This document shows, piece after piece, positions 12,845-22,573 of a DNA stretch of 64,000 nt (positions within the stretch are counted from its first letter, which is position 1; each line of letters opens with the position of its first letter). Both the position numbers and the translations under genes were made by a program. The DNA is from Perkinsus marinus ATCC 50983 (Eukaryota; Perkinsozoa; Perkinsida; Perkinsidae). Below the pieces are notes generated by a model. It made no database searches, was not told the DNA's origin, and was given only the letters and a program-made list of their open reading frames with translations. The stretch lies in contig NW_003216689.1 in assembly GCF_000006405.1 (NCBI RefSeq), positions 32,110 through 96,109 of the forward strand, written 5' to 3'.

Positions 12845-12851
12845 ATGTCAT
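12640..12851 (-). other. Possible small minus-strand ORF with an in-frame TAG
   Basis: Starting at an ATG at 12851 the minus strand reads about 70 codons with plausible protein character, including LSADHHQLIIDSVTRHEYM then HLGPSLVDVVFEPIATI and FISGLMKGVTE before TAA. One TAG (from CAG Gln by a single change) sits in the middle. A 24-base GT-AG stretch could also remove it. It overlaps the start of the RRM-WW gene by a few bases. May be a decayed gene, an unusually spliced one, or chance. Confidence 0.3.
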
Positions 12852-14030
12852 CTAACCTCCCACCGTCTGAAGAGGCAGTTGTTGAACTTGATGTCTCAGA
12901 GGTAATCCATCATTCATTATCATTACTATCATCATCATTATTAGGTGCAATCACCAGCAGTTGCAGCCGCCCCTACAGGAACTACTACTGAGGCAGCAAT
13001 TGTAGTAGATAGTAATAGGAGGGATTGAAGGGCGGCAGGCTTAGTATTGGAGACAGGCTCATCATCGAGTATAGATAATGATGGATCACAAGAAGGGGAT
13101 AATACAGAAGAGGGACAAGTTCAGGAACTCCTACTAAGGTTCAACGTACTGAAATAAATGTTGATGGTAGTAATAGGTTTATCGTTATCAGTCGAATCCA
13201 AGAAGCATAGGGATCTTAACAGCTTGAGGCTTATTGATTTTAGGAGTTCCCGAGAATAAAGTTTTCATTGGCTGCATACCGCAGACTGTATCGGATGAGA
13301 GATTGAAGAGAGAACTCAGGGGCATCGGTAATGATGCCACCAGCTCTACACTCCAACTCAATGCTTATAAATTAGGATCCTCTACAGAGGAAAGGAGTCA
13401 ACCAAGGAAGATCCTTGGGTTGTGTTATGTTCGGGATGGTCAACAATCAGATCGTGGTGTCGCCTTTGTGACCTTCTCTAGTAAGGAAGAGGCTGAGGAA
13501 TGTGTTAATGAGATGAACGGCAAGTTCGTTTTCAAGAGTAGATAGTGGTCATCATAACTATGTCATGATGGGTTAACATTCAGATGCCAATAGACCTGTT
13601 CATGCAAAGTTGACCTGTGAAAAACTGCATGAGAATCTCTCTGGTACAGTATTCGACAGGTCCCCCAGTATATATGGCAAAAAGGTAGTATGCTCATATA
13701 CTACTTGCTACTTATCATCATTCCTAATAAGTTACCCCATACTCATTGGACTGAGTATACTGCTGATGATACTGGATTGGTATATTACAATAATGATACT
13801 ACTGGCGAAAGTGTATGGGAGAAGCCAGAGGTAGTACTAGTATTAGTAGTAGTTACCTTTATCTATTGTTAATAGTATTTCTTAGTGTCTTGCTGAAGCT
13901 GAAGAAGATCTTCCACCCGAGCCATCACCTACTGACACAACACCTGAGGTATTCCTATTTACACTTCCTTTTCATGTCCACTTTGTTGTTATTCTAGGAT
14001 GGTGGTGACGAAGAGATTCAGTGTGATTGA
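12845..14030 (+). CDS. RRM + WW domain protein, multi-exon
   Basis: Likely RNA-processing or RNA-binding factor. ATG at 12845 (MSSNLPPSEEAV); a low-complexity N-terminus is spread over short exons whose joins are uncertain. The RRM lies at about 13240-13680: NKVFIGCIPQTVSDERLKR as the first strand/RNP2 region, GVAFVTFSSKEEAEECV as the RNP1 region, and HAKLTCEKLHENL completing the fold across an intron. A WW domain follows (13735-13830): HWTEYTADDTGLVYYNN with the second Trp in ESVWEKPE. The acidic C-terminus ends in IQCD with TGA at 14028-14030. The RRM-then-WW order recalls plant FCA and CELF-like architectures, but the rest is too divergent to name it. Confidence 0.8.
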
Positions 14031-14784
14031 AGAAGTATTGGTGATTAAGATACGTTTCACTACGTCTAATGTTTCGTTATTACAGTGATTAATCACAGAT
14101 ATAGCCGATATATGTGATGGTTACGAAGTAATCAAGTTTAGTTACAAGACCAGAGTCATCGGTGCGGAAACAACCACATAAAAAATCGATAGTGCGGTAA
14201 CTTGTGTCGTCGGCGAGCGAAGTAGACCGTTACAGTACTGCACATATACGATTGCGAGAAACATCTAGGAGGCTTTTCGTAGCCTGTACTCCAGGCCTGT
14301 TGTGAGTTGCTCGTGGTATATGTATACCTTCCCTCCGCAGTTGCGACGCGGGCTCGTTTATCTTCTCCCCGCCCCCCTCTCCCGGGTTGAATCACTCGGC
14401 TGAGACAGCTCGTTGGCCGACCTCCAAAGATCGACCTCGAGCGAGCCTCAACCCTGTGATTTGGCGGCCCGACGTGCGGGTTTCTGGTTCGAGTTTAGTC
14501 TCTCGACCGAATCCCGCATTCAGGGTCCGCTGTCCTGTTTACGATACCACCCGGTGTGAGTGGGTTGTTGCCCGTTGGTAACATTTGCGGTGGGTTTCAA
14601 TGCGACAGCAAGCGAACAGTTCTGCCCGCAAGCGTCGACAGACGCCATGGGCACCAGACGAGTCGGGCTAACTAACTACGATGCATGATGTATGCGAATA
14701 GGCAACACTCTACCAACTCACTCCCATTTTCTTTTGGGCTTTGGCGGAATCAAAGATTATTTGAATAATGAGAAATTCAACGAT
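14031..14784. other. GC-rich non-coding interval
   Basis: From about 14150 to 14650 base composition switches sharply to GC-rich with many CG dinucleotides, unlike the AT-rich, trinucleotide-rich flanks. Open frames occur on both strands (14156-14395 minus, 14387-14581 plus), but neither resembles a known family, and long frames are expected in GC-rich DNA. Could be a fragment of an inserted element. Confidence 0.4.
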
Positions 14785-15149
14785 TCAGTGCGATGAGAGA
14801 TGAATGGTAAGAGTTCTCTACATGAGGTTTCAGTAGCAGAACTGGTATTACTGGTATCATCATTTCAATTCATTGTGTATCAGTGCGATGAGAGATGAAT
14901 GGTAAGAGTTCTCTACATGAGGTTTCAGTAGCAGAACTGGTATTACTGGTATCATCATTTCAATTCATTGGGTATCAGTGCGATGAGAGATGAATGGTAA
15001 GAGTTCTCTACATGAGGTTTCAGTAGCAGAACTGGTATTACTGGTATCATCATTTCAATTCATTGTGTATCAGTGCGATGAGAGATGAATGGTAAGAGTT
15101 CTCTACATGAGGTTTCAGTAGCAGAACTGGTATTACTGGTATCATCATT
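14785..15149. repeat. 95-bp tandem repeat, nearly four copies
   Basis: The unit begins CAGTGCGATGAGAGATGAAT and recurs with exact 95-base spacing (CGATGAGAGA at 14791, 14886, 14981 and 15076). Copies are virtually identical; I noticed one T/G difference near the unit ends (GTGTATCAG versus GGTATCAG). The last copy stops at ATCATCATT. Near-identity implies recent expansion or homogenisation. No long open frame runs through it. Confidence 0.95.
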
Positions 15150-15499
15150 GAATAACAGCTAGGTTGTCAGGCACTCAATTTACGCAGCCACTCATGTAAG
15201 GGTGAGCACGCAATCTCGTACCATCTAGTTTAGCGATCCGAAAGAAGACAGATACCAATTGTAGTGGTATCGCCTGTGACACATCGCTCATCGTAGACAT
15301 CAACTTATGATAACACGATACTGACTCGTTAGAAAATAATCAGGAATGTTGAATTCCAAGGATAAAAACAAATGGCGCCACAATCTTGAATAGCATCGAT
15401 CGATCATTACTGACTGGTCACTCCGTGTCAACCGATAGTAATACGCTGAATCTCTAGTTCATACAAGGAGTATGATGAACAAAATACCAACCCGAAGGC
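15150..15499. other. Interval between minisatellite and oxidoreductase remnant
   Basis: No gene, repeat or structured RNA seen. Confidence 0.4.
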
Positions 15500-16451
15500 C
15501 TCTTAGTAGACTCTATACGACCCTTTTGAATAGCTGAAGCCTTGCCCCATAGGACCAGTGCCAGGAGTGGATTTCGTACCCAAAACGAAGCAAACATTTG
15601 GACCGAGTGGAGTAGCAAACATACCAGCACCACATGTCCACCAAGTGTGACGAAAAGTTGCAATCACCAACGGCAAACATGTGCCCTCCACCGAATGGCG
15701 ATTCAGAACCATCTTCATTCAACTGAATGATTCGTAGGTTATTGTTAACACGAATCCATCCACCTCCTCCAGGACCACGTTTCTTAACATCCTTCTCTTT
15801 CTTATCACTCTCTAGCCAGCACCAACAACGACAACTGATGCCTTCTTCTTATTCAGAGTCTTCAACTTCTCATGCTCTTCAAAAATATATCTACGCCGTC
15901 CCTCGATGAACCTCTCATCGATGAGGCCAAGACCCCTCAGGTCAAGCATCCTCGTCAACGGTCGGGAACCAGAGACTCTCACCCCACTTGTGGAAGACAC
16001 CAAAGTTACAACCAGCTGCAATAATGCAGTAATCAAAGGGGACCTCTTCAGTGGTCTCAGAGAACATAGGCTTTACATGAGCCACCAAACGGCTACCATC
16101 CAACTGTTTCACTTCACCCCATAGGAACTTGATACCCATCTTGCGCTCTAACACATGTTGATATGTAAATGATAGAGCATCGTAATGACCAGGATGGACA
16201 AAGGCTCACAGAACACCTGGAGTGTACTCGGAGTACTCCTAGGCATCAATCGAAGTAACCTCCAAGTTACTCGAAAGGTCATGCGCAGCGAAGAGACCGG
16301 AGAACCCACCCCCAATGACCAAGGCTCGACGCCTATTCCCGGATGCCATGATGAAGGGATAAGATAGGGACAACAGTGTTGATGAGTACGAGTATACCGT
16401 ACGAAAGCGTTCGATCGATTCCATAGCGGTCGGCGGAGCGAAACGATTCAT
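15500..16451 (-). pseudogene. AIF/NDH2-like FAD-dependent oxidoreductase remnant
   Basis: Fragments of a pyridine nucleotide-disulphide oxidoreductase of the AIF/NDH-2/FSP1 group, which transfers electrons from NAD(P)H to quinone or another acceptor. The N-terminus (16451 down) has RRRALVIGGGFSGLFAAHDL, a Rossmann GxGxxG. After it come TAG and TGA stops inside an otherwise recognisable EYTPGVL...AFVHPGHYDALSFTYQ stretch, then GEVKQLDGSRLVAHV and DYCIIAAGCNFG. The frame then shifts to a region ending SVVVVGAG, the second dinucleotide motif. The roughly 100+ residues normally following are missing, and the sequence jumps to RVNNNLRIIQL and HMFAVGDCN, the late FAD-binding motif. Stops, a frameshift and an internal deletion without GT-AG borders indicate a dead gene. 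A retrotransposon lies 13 bases upstream of its ATG. Confidence 0.75.
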
Positions 16452-16460
16452 GTTCAGAGG

Positions 16461-16464
16461 GTAG
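16461..16464. repeat. Target-site duplication GTAG, left copy
   Basis: GTAG directly precedes the left LTR and matches 23843-23846 directly after the right LTR. Confidence 0.8.
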
Positions 16465-16718
16465 TGTTGTGCCTGTTACTGGGCAACACAACTAGTAGCC
16501 AGACTTCAGTGGATAGCGTAGTCGAACTTCACAACAAGGGCAGACCTTCGTAGAAGGGCAGCCGAGTGAGAAGGATCAAAAGGGAGTTGTAACTCTACTT
16601 ATCCTAAGTTCATGAGCACACAGTGCGCATACGTGCATAGCGCGATCGATGGCGAGCGAATATAAGTGATCAGACGATAACGATTACAAGGGCGAGCGCG
16701 TAGGGCGCGATCCCTACA
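16465..16718 (-). repeat. 3' LTR (254 bp)
   Basis: Begins TGTTGTGCC and ends CCCTACA on the plus strand, i.e. TG...CA ends. No difference was found from the other LTR at 23589-23842. Confidence 0.95.
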
Positions 16719-16740
16719 CTCCCCCCCTCTTAGTCTGGAT
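16719..16740 (-). promoter_or_regulatory. Polypurine tract
   Basis: On the minus strand AAGAGGGGGGGAG abuts the 3' LTR, the expected plus-strand primer for second-strand synthesis in LTR elements. Confidence 0.85.
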
Positions 16741-16890
16741 CACGCTAAGAGGATAAGAGATAATTATAGCAGTCAATAGTCAGAGCAGATAAAAGGGCAG
16801 CAATAAAAAGGGACTCAACCAATCCAGCAAGTCTGTCATCTCCATCCGCGAACCAAGCCAACCAACTAACCAACCGGCCGACCGACCATT

Positions 16891-18388
16891 TCACCGTAAG
16901 GGCTTATACTCTCGAGCTAGTTCGAGTGGGTTACGATTACCTTCGTAGAGGCGTAGGTTCCTATCATGGGCAACACAAAAGGAGCTGCCAAGGGCATTGT
17001 CGTAGCATGCTTGAGTAGGGTACTGGTCAAACCATTCGTCGTCATGAATCTCGAAGGGCTTAATCAGGGAGCGATCGAAACTCCATCCCAAGGGCATAGG
17101 GAATGTGCCGTCACATCGAGTAACAGTGCCACGACTCAGCATCATCGTGTACCTCAAGAGAACAGCTTCAGCCGCAGTAATAGATGAAGGCCTTCTAAGG
17201 ACACCAACACCTTGATCAGGGGACTCGACAACATGGCTAGTAAAAGCGGCGAGGGTCAGTATTTGGGTCCAAGTCGAAGTCGTCAATCCAACCGAGGTCT
17301 TTGAGAGCACCGGTAGCATCACGCACCTTGTGGGGGTAAGAGACATGCATGTCGACATCGGCGTGGGGAATAATGCTGACCAATGGACAAGGGCGAGGCT
17401 CGAACACGCGGTAAGGGTCGTGGTGACGGTGGAACTCAAAAGAGTCGGCATTTCCGTCTAATGTGAGAAAAAGGGCTTCGACAGAGAATCCAAGTAGTCA
17501 AAGGCTGGACGAGGGCCATGTAAGTGTTCTTGTAAGGACTCGTCGTCTTTTGGTTGACCGGGACCATAGGAGTTGTCGGTGTCAATTGAAGCATCATCAG
17601 CGTCGTTATCGTAGTAGTTGTTAGTAGCCTCAANNNNNNNNNNNNNNNNNNNNNNNNNNNNNNNNNNNNNNNNNNNNNNNNNNNNNNNNNNNNNNNNNNN
17701 NNNNNNNNNNNNNNNNNNNNNNNNNNNNNNNNNAGTAATGATAGGCGGAGGATACGACGGACGAGGGGGACGGGAGCCGTGGTGGGGATATCATTGGCAC
17801 CTCGGGATCGACCCGCAGGGCCTCTTCTCGCTGTAACAGAGCAATAAGTCAAAACGTCCGAGACAATATCGATTTCAGAGACAAGGGCCAAAAGGGACAA
17901 TGTTACGGCCCTAACGTGACGTAAAAGGTAGACAATACACGTGTGCAAATGTATAGCGCGGCGCACAAAAAGGCAAAAATCTAATGACGTCTTCCTAATG
18001 GTACATATGTCTGAGGATCAAACCTCACTCTTGGGTTTCTCGTACGGTGTCCACGTCCTATAGGTCGACCAGCCGCTTCAGAAGGGGCGGCCGTCTCCAT
18101 AACATCTGCCGTTGCAGGAGCCTCAGCCGTTTCTTCACAGGGTGGTGACGTAGGGGGCGATGGGACAGCTGACGAGGAATCTGTAGAAGGCACCGATTGA
18201 AACTCGCTGTTGTCGGTGTTGTCGTCGGGTTGTAGGCATGAAGAACTAGAAGGGGTCTGGGCTGGCGAGGTCTCAACGCGTCCGTCGAGATCGCCTGCAC
18301 TTCCCTCTTCTGGTAGATGAGGTTCACCACTGCGTCCAGTAGAGACATCATCCGGGGTCGCCGTACTTATCGTTTTCGAGTCGAGCAT
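16891..18388 (-). CDS. Post-pol coding region of the retrotransposon (ORF3-like, interrupted)
   Basis: Downstream of pol are three open stretches in different frames. 18388-17981 is Ser/Pro/Glu-rich and ends GHRTRNPRVRFDPQTYVPLG, resembling tails found after integrase. A second stretch, around 17240-17610, reads HADVDMHVSYPHKVRDATGA and GWIDDFDLDPNTDP. A third, 17235-16891, ends ELAREYKPLR with a TGA. The last two look like one protein broken by a frameshift near 17235. An N gap lies between the first two. There is no signal peptide or membrane span to suggest an envelope. Function unknown; could be a captured gene, an accessory ORF, or a decayed pol extension. Confidence 0.45.
17634..17733. 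other. Assembly gap of exactly 100 N
   Basis: A run of 100 N bases, a conventional placeholder size, inside the retrotransposon. True missing length is unknown, so frames across it cannot be joined. Confidence 1.
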
Positions 18389-18421
18389 GTCGAAAACTGT
18401 CGAAAATTTCGACAGGGGTTC

Positions 18422-21400
18422 TTATCTTGAGTTTCGTGGTTGTGGTTGTGGGAAGTCGACTTCAATCCATAATAAAGCATCAGGGTCGGGGGGTATCTCA
18501 GGGCCGGCCAGGGGGTCCACAGGGTAACCATCTCCTGGACTCACATTGTCTGTAATGACATCGGGTCGTACAGGGGGTTCAGGACCGGGGGCGTTGTTGA
18601 GATCGGGGTCGGGCAAGGGTGATCCAGCACGAAGTAGTGGATCTTGTCGCATAATACCAAGGGCGTCAGGAACGGCGTCGGGCTGAAGGGGGTCGATAGC
18701 GACATAATCAGCTGACAGAACACGAACTTGAAGCGTCTCTTGGTGCTTGAGCTTGAGAACCTTATTCTCTTGGCCAGGCATCTGACCAACCACAAACCAA
18801 CCGGGGCTCCACTTAGGTTCAAGCTTATTTCCGGTTTGAGGGCCAAGACGTCGTACTAGTACACGTTGTCCAACATAGAATTGACGAGCAGTGGCCTTCT
18901 TGTCGTAGTAAGCTTGGGCTGCAGCAGAGGCGGAGGCGTGGGCGAGGTCAACAAGATCCTCGAGGTGGATTGAGAGGGCCTTGACGTACTCGTTATACCC
19001 AAATGGGTCGAAGGAGAACTGATCAAGGGCCTGCAACGATGGCAAAAAGACAGACTTCGGTTCACGACCGAACATTAATGTGAACGGGGCGAACCTAGTC
19101 GCTGAGTGAACAGAACTGTTGTAGTGCCACAATAAAGAAGGAAGGTACATAGGCCATTGGTGAGAGTCGGTCACATGAGTCCGGAGGAGGCCAATCAATG
19201 ATCGGTTAAAGCGCTCAACCAAGCCGTCACCCGAAGGGTGATACGGTGTGGTATGGCTTTTCTCAACTCCTAAACGCTCAAGGACAATCTTAAGGGCATT
19301 CGACTCAAACGCAGGGCCTTGGTCACTATGCACACGACCAGGGGGCCCAAAGATGCTAAAAAGATCTGAAAGGGCTCTTACCACTTCGGTGGTATCCTCG
19401 GACTTCACCGGTATGGCCGTAGCCCACCGTGTGAAATAATCTTGGACAACCAATAGTGAACGAATATTATCATCATTGGGGGGCACCTTCAAGTGGTCGA
19501 TAGCAATTAAGTCCCAGGGTTTGCCGATAGGCATAACTCCTAAGGGGGCTCGAGGTACCGTTGCCTTGACCTGAGTACATCTAGGGCATGTCTTCTCGTG
19601 GTTGAGGAGATCGGTGCCCATCCCGGGCCAATAGGCATGCAACTTGAGCTTGTCGAGAGTCTTGCGTACGGCGAAGTGACCGTCTTCCTTGTGGTAGGCA
19701 TCCACAACATCAGATCTCAGGGCAGGTGGTATCACTGGTAGGAACCGGGGTTCTCGTTCGTTATCGAACTTGCGACGGCGTATAAGTAGGCCATCTAGCA
19801 CATCCAGTTGATTCCACAGCTGCTTATAAGGGCGGAAGGCGAGGTCGGTCAATTCGGTCCTACGTAAGGGCAACGGATCCGACAGACGTTCCTTTACCTT
19901 CCTTGTCATGTCGTCACTATCCTGCTCTCGCCTTATATCGTCGATCGACCACCGTGCCGACAATGCCGTTATACAAGCAGCTAATTGTCGACGAGCGGCT
20001 ACAACCGATACAAGGGTACGGGTAGTGTCAACGTCCTTGGTTGGCTTTGTCGCGGGGGTTTCTGACTCCATCGGCTCCATCGGTAGGGTATCGTCGTCGA
20101 GCTGGCGTATCCTGGAAAGAGCATCAGCACACACATTTTTCTTACCTGGTACATATTTCACTATGAACGAATACGCCTGCATGGCCAAAAGCCATCGCTC
20201 CAGCTTCTTTGAGCCGGCTTTAGCTAGCCAGGTCAAGGGCTCGTGGTCTGTGTATACCGTAACCGTCAAGGGGTAGCCGATATGGTAGTGTTGGAAGTAA
20301 ATCAGGGCTTGTAGAATACCGTATGCTTCCTTCTCGTATGTATGCCAATTGAGCTGGGAGCCCGTCAACGTCCTACTGAAAAATCCCAAGGGCCTTCCTT
20401 CTTGCATAAGGACAGCTCCAATGGCATAGTCGCTTGCATCAGTATAGAGCTCGAAGGGGGTACCGAAATCAGGGTAAGCTAGGAAGGGCAGGGCTGCGAG
20501 ACGAAGTTTGAGGGCCCGGAAGGACTCCTCTTGCTCTTGTCCCCAGTAGGTATCCAAAGCCAAAGTTTCACTTCCGACCTCCGACACCAGCCGTTGAATT
20601 GGTCGTGCCACGTCCGAGAAGTTAGGGACGAAGTTACGGTAGTAGCCGGCGAGACCCAAAAAGGACCTTACTTCTGCAACATTACCGGGGCGAGGCCATC
20701 TTAAGATTGCCTCTACCTTAGTCGGATCCGGTCTCATACCGTTCCCGTCAAAAATGTGTCCTAAATAGGGCACAGAAGGGCAACCGAACTCGCACTTCTC
20801 GGCGGACAACGTCAAGCCCCACGCACGCAGGCGTGCGAAGACTTGTCTCAAATGGTCTTCGTGAGTCTCAGCATCGGGCGAGAACACGAGGATGTCGTCT
20901 AGATAGACCCGAACAAAGGGTAGTCCATTAAGTACTTGGTCCATCAGACGTTGAAAGGTGGCTCCAGCGGAGCAGAGTCCGAAGGGCATGCGGACCCACT
21001 CATAGAGCGGAAAACCAGGGCCAGGGCAAAAAGCTGTCTTATGAATATCCTGAGGACGAAGAAGGCACTGCCAATAACCAGACTGTAAATCAAGTGTACT
21101 GAACACCTTCGAACCCGCTAAGTGCTCTTGTACATCATCAGGACGAGGCAGTGTGTACGAATCAACCTCCGTAAGGGCATTCAACGCACGAAAGTCGATA
21201 CACATTCTCACTGAGCCATTCTTTTTAGGGACATAAACGCACGGCGAACGATACGGAGATGTACTAGGGCGAATCATTCCTTCTTCCAACAGTTTATCCA
21301 CAAGACTCTTGACTTCATCCCGCCATTTGTGGGGAATCGGTCGTGGTTTCTGGGAAAAGGGCTTATCTGACTTTAATGGTATAGCATGCTCAACGGAATC

Positions 21401-22573
21401 GCATTTCCCAGGACGGGAAGAAAATAAATCAGAATACTCATTACATAATTTAGCAAACCTTTTTTTATTGGGATATACAGAAAGGTCAATAGATGGAAGT
21501 ATAACACGAGGGACCTCATCAGTGAGGTCGGGGACCGCGAATCTAAGGGCACCAGAGATATCATCGTCGACCATATCGTCTGTAGTGACTCCACTCGGGG
21601 GCCATAACGTTCCAATATCGCCAGGCCGTGGAACCGGGGGTAGCCAAGAGTCGGGAATCGGCATTCTTGTCGGTAGCCCATCAGCAGCCAGTTCGTCGTT
21701 GGTCAAGGGCTCTTTGACGGATAACATGGCGATCAACCGAGGCCACGGCAAGGCGGAGGCGACAACTCTCTGAACCTTCTTGTGAACCTTCCTTTGGAGA
21801 TCCCTTCGGCGTCTACGCTTGGCGTTTCGCTTCTTCCGACCGTTATGGCGAGAAGCCTGGGTATCGTCGAAGTTAACCTCAGGGCAGTTGGGACCTCGGA
21901 GAGGGGGTTCTGGCGGCATAACCAAATTCTTGCTGGGGGTTTTCTTTTTTTGTAAGTTAGACAATGATTCAATCATACGGGTAGGTACCTTCAAGGGTTC
22001 AGGTTTCCTTCGGGTCGCCGACACGGAGTACCCACGACCAGCATCCGTTACAGACGGAATAGGTCGGTCCTTCAAGACACCTTGTAGTAATGGAGGGCCA
22101 AGCTCTTGATAGACCACTGACATCCTATAGTGTGCCAAGAAGTCGCTACCCAGAAGGATAGGGTGAACACACGCCTTTACCACCAAAAATACCATAGGTA
22201 CCACGATATCAGGAGGGAGGTCGGGACCCGGCGGCGGGGGGTCTGCCTCCGGTAAACAAGGATTATCTAAGTTAGTCGAATCGTACAAGGACAGAGTAAG
22301 GGCGACAGCTCCTAGCAAATCGAAGCTATGACCCTGTGCAGAAATAAGTTCAAGTCCACGAACAGGTTGTATCTTGGCACCAGCCGGGACACAACGTTCG
22401 TCTAATAAAGTATAACAGCTACCAGTATCAACTAGAGCATGACAAGGACCTCGAGCGGCCTTGTCAGATGAAATATCGGCGTAAAGAAAATTGCCATAAG
22501 ACCCGCCGAAAGTCTCAAGGGCAAATGGTACTGGCGATCGAGGGCCGCTTATCGACCGCCTTGGGGGTTTCCC
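18422..22573 (-). CDS. pol: Pol polyprotein: protease, RT, RNase H, integrase
   Basis: Continuous open frame of about 1,380 codons, entered by -1 frameshift from gag. No in-frame ATG is needed; TTG at 22318 is not a real start. Order: aspartic protease with ALVDTGSCYTLLDE (about 22405-22445) and later LLGSDFLAHYRM; reverse transcriptase with MCIDFRALNALTEVD and the catalytic VYLDDILVFS (about 20880); RNase H with ELYTDASDYAIGAV (about 20430); integrase with an HHCC zinc site ending CPRCTQVK, and DDE-type segments AIDHLKVPP, VHSDQGPAFES and YHPSGDGLVERFNRSL (19200-19530). The C-terminal tail is Pro/Asp-rich, and no chromodomain is apparent. The frame is intact through its stop at 18422-18424, consistent with a recently active element. 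Confidence 0.95.
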   Translation of the reverse strand, partial: GKPPRRSISGPRSPVPFALETFGGSYGNFLYADISSDKAARGPCHALVDTGSCYTLLDERCVPAGAKIQPVRGLELISAQGHSFDLLGAVALTLSLYDSTNLDNPCLPEADPPPPGPDLPPDIVVPMVFLVVKACVHPILLGSDFLAHYRMSVVYQELGPPLLQGVLKDRPIPSVTDAGRGYSVSATRRKPEPLKVPTRMIESLSNLQKKKTPSKNLVMPPEPPLRGPNCPEVNFDDTQASRHNGRKKRNAKRRRRRDLQRKVHKKVQRVVASALPWPRLIAMLSVKEPLTNDELAADGLPTRMPIPDSWLPPVPRPGDIGTLWPPSGVTTDDMVDDDISGALRFAVPDLTDEVPRVILPSIDLSVYPNKKRFAKLCNEYSDLFSSRPGKCDSVEHAIPLKSDKPFSQKPRPIPHKWRDEVKSLVDKLLEEGMIRPSTSPYRSPCVYVPKKNGSVRMCIDFRALNALTEVDSYTLPRPDDVQEHLAGSKVFSTLDLQSGYWQCLLRPQDIHKTAFCPGPGFPLYEWVRMPFGLCSAGATFQRLMDQVLNGLPFVRVYLDDILVFSPDAETHEDHLRQVFARLRAWGLTLSAEKCEFGCPSVPYLGHIFDGNGMRPDPTKVEAILRWPRPGNVAEVRSFLGLAGYYRNFVPNFSDVARPIQRLVSEVGSETLALDTYWGQEQEESFRALKLRLAALPFLAYPDFGTPFELYTDASDYAIGAVLMQEGRPLGFFSRTLTGSQLNWHTYEKEAYGILQALIYFQHYHIGYPLTVTVYTDHEPLTWLAKAGSKKLERWLLAMQAYSFIVKYVPGKKNVCADALSRIRQLDDDTLPMEPMESETPATKPTKDVDTTRTLVSVVAARRQLAACITALSARWSIDDIRREQDSDDMTRKVKERLSDPLPLRRTELTDLAFRPYKQLWNQLDVLDGLLIRRRKFDNEREPRFLPVIPPALRSDVVDAYHKEDGHFAVRKTLDKLKLHAYWPGMGTDLLNHEKTCPRCTQVKATVPRAPLGVMPIGKPWDLIAIDHLKVPPNDDNIRSLLVVQDYFTRWATAIPVKSEDTTEVVRALSDLFSIFGPPGRVHSDQGPAFESNALKIVLERLGVEKSHTTPYHPSGDGLVERFNRSLIGLLRTHVTDSHQWPMYLPSLLWHYNSSVHSATRFAPFTLMFGREPKSVFLPSLQALDQFSFDPFGYNEYVKALSIHLEDLVDLAHASASAAAQAYYDKKATARQFYVGQRVLVRRLGPQTGNKLEPKWSPGWFVVGQMPGQENKVLKLKHQETLQVRVLSADYVAIDPLQPDAVPDALGIMRQDPLLRAGSPLPDPDLNNAPGPEPPVRPDVITDNVSPGDGYPVDPLAGPEIPPDPDALLWIEVDFPQPQPRNSR
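22533..22573 (-). promoter_or_regulatory. Programmed -1 ribosomal frameshift signal between gag and pol
   Basis: In the gag frame the codons CTG-GGA-AAC contain the slippery heptamer GGGAAAC (22573-22567). Six bases later a 9-bp hairpin starts: GGCGGTCGA (22560-22552) pairs with TCGATCGCC (22541-22533), with one G-U pair and a 10-base loop that contains the gag stop. Slipping back one base enters the pol frame, which is open. Slip site, 6-base spacer and stem match the classic arrangement. GGCCC in the loop can also pair with GGGTC at 22504-22500, so a pseudoknot is possible. Confidence 0.85.

Noticed and set aside
14785-15149. CRISPR-like array
   Set aside because: The unit is a 95-bp direct tandem repeat without unique spacers, in a eukaryotic genome.
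16465-16718. Second retrotransposon or solo LTR
   Set aside because: It is the 3' LTR of the same element; matching target duplications and internal genes join the two ends.
18541-22109. Short ORFs in other frames within pol
   Set aside because: Overlap the intact pol frame and have no domains.
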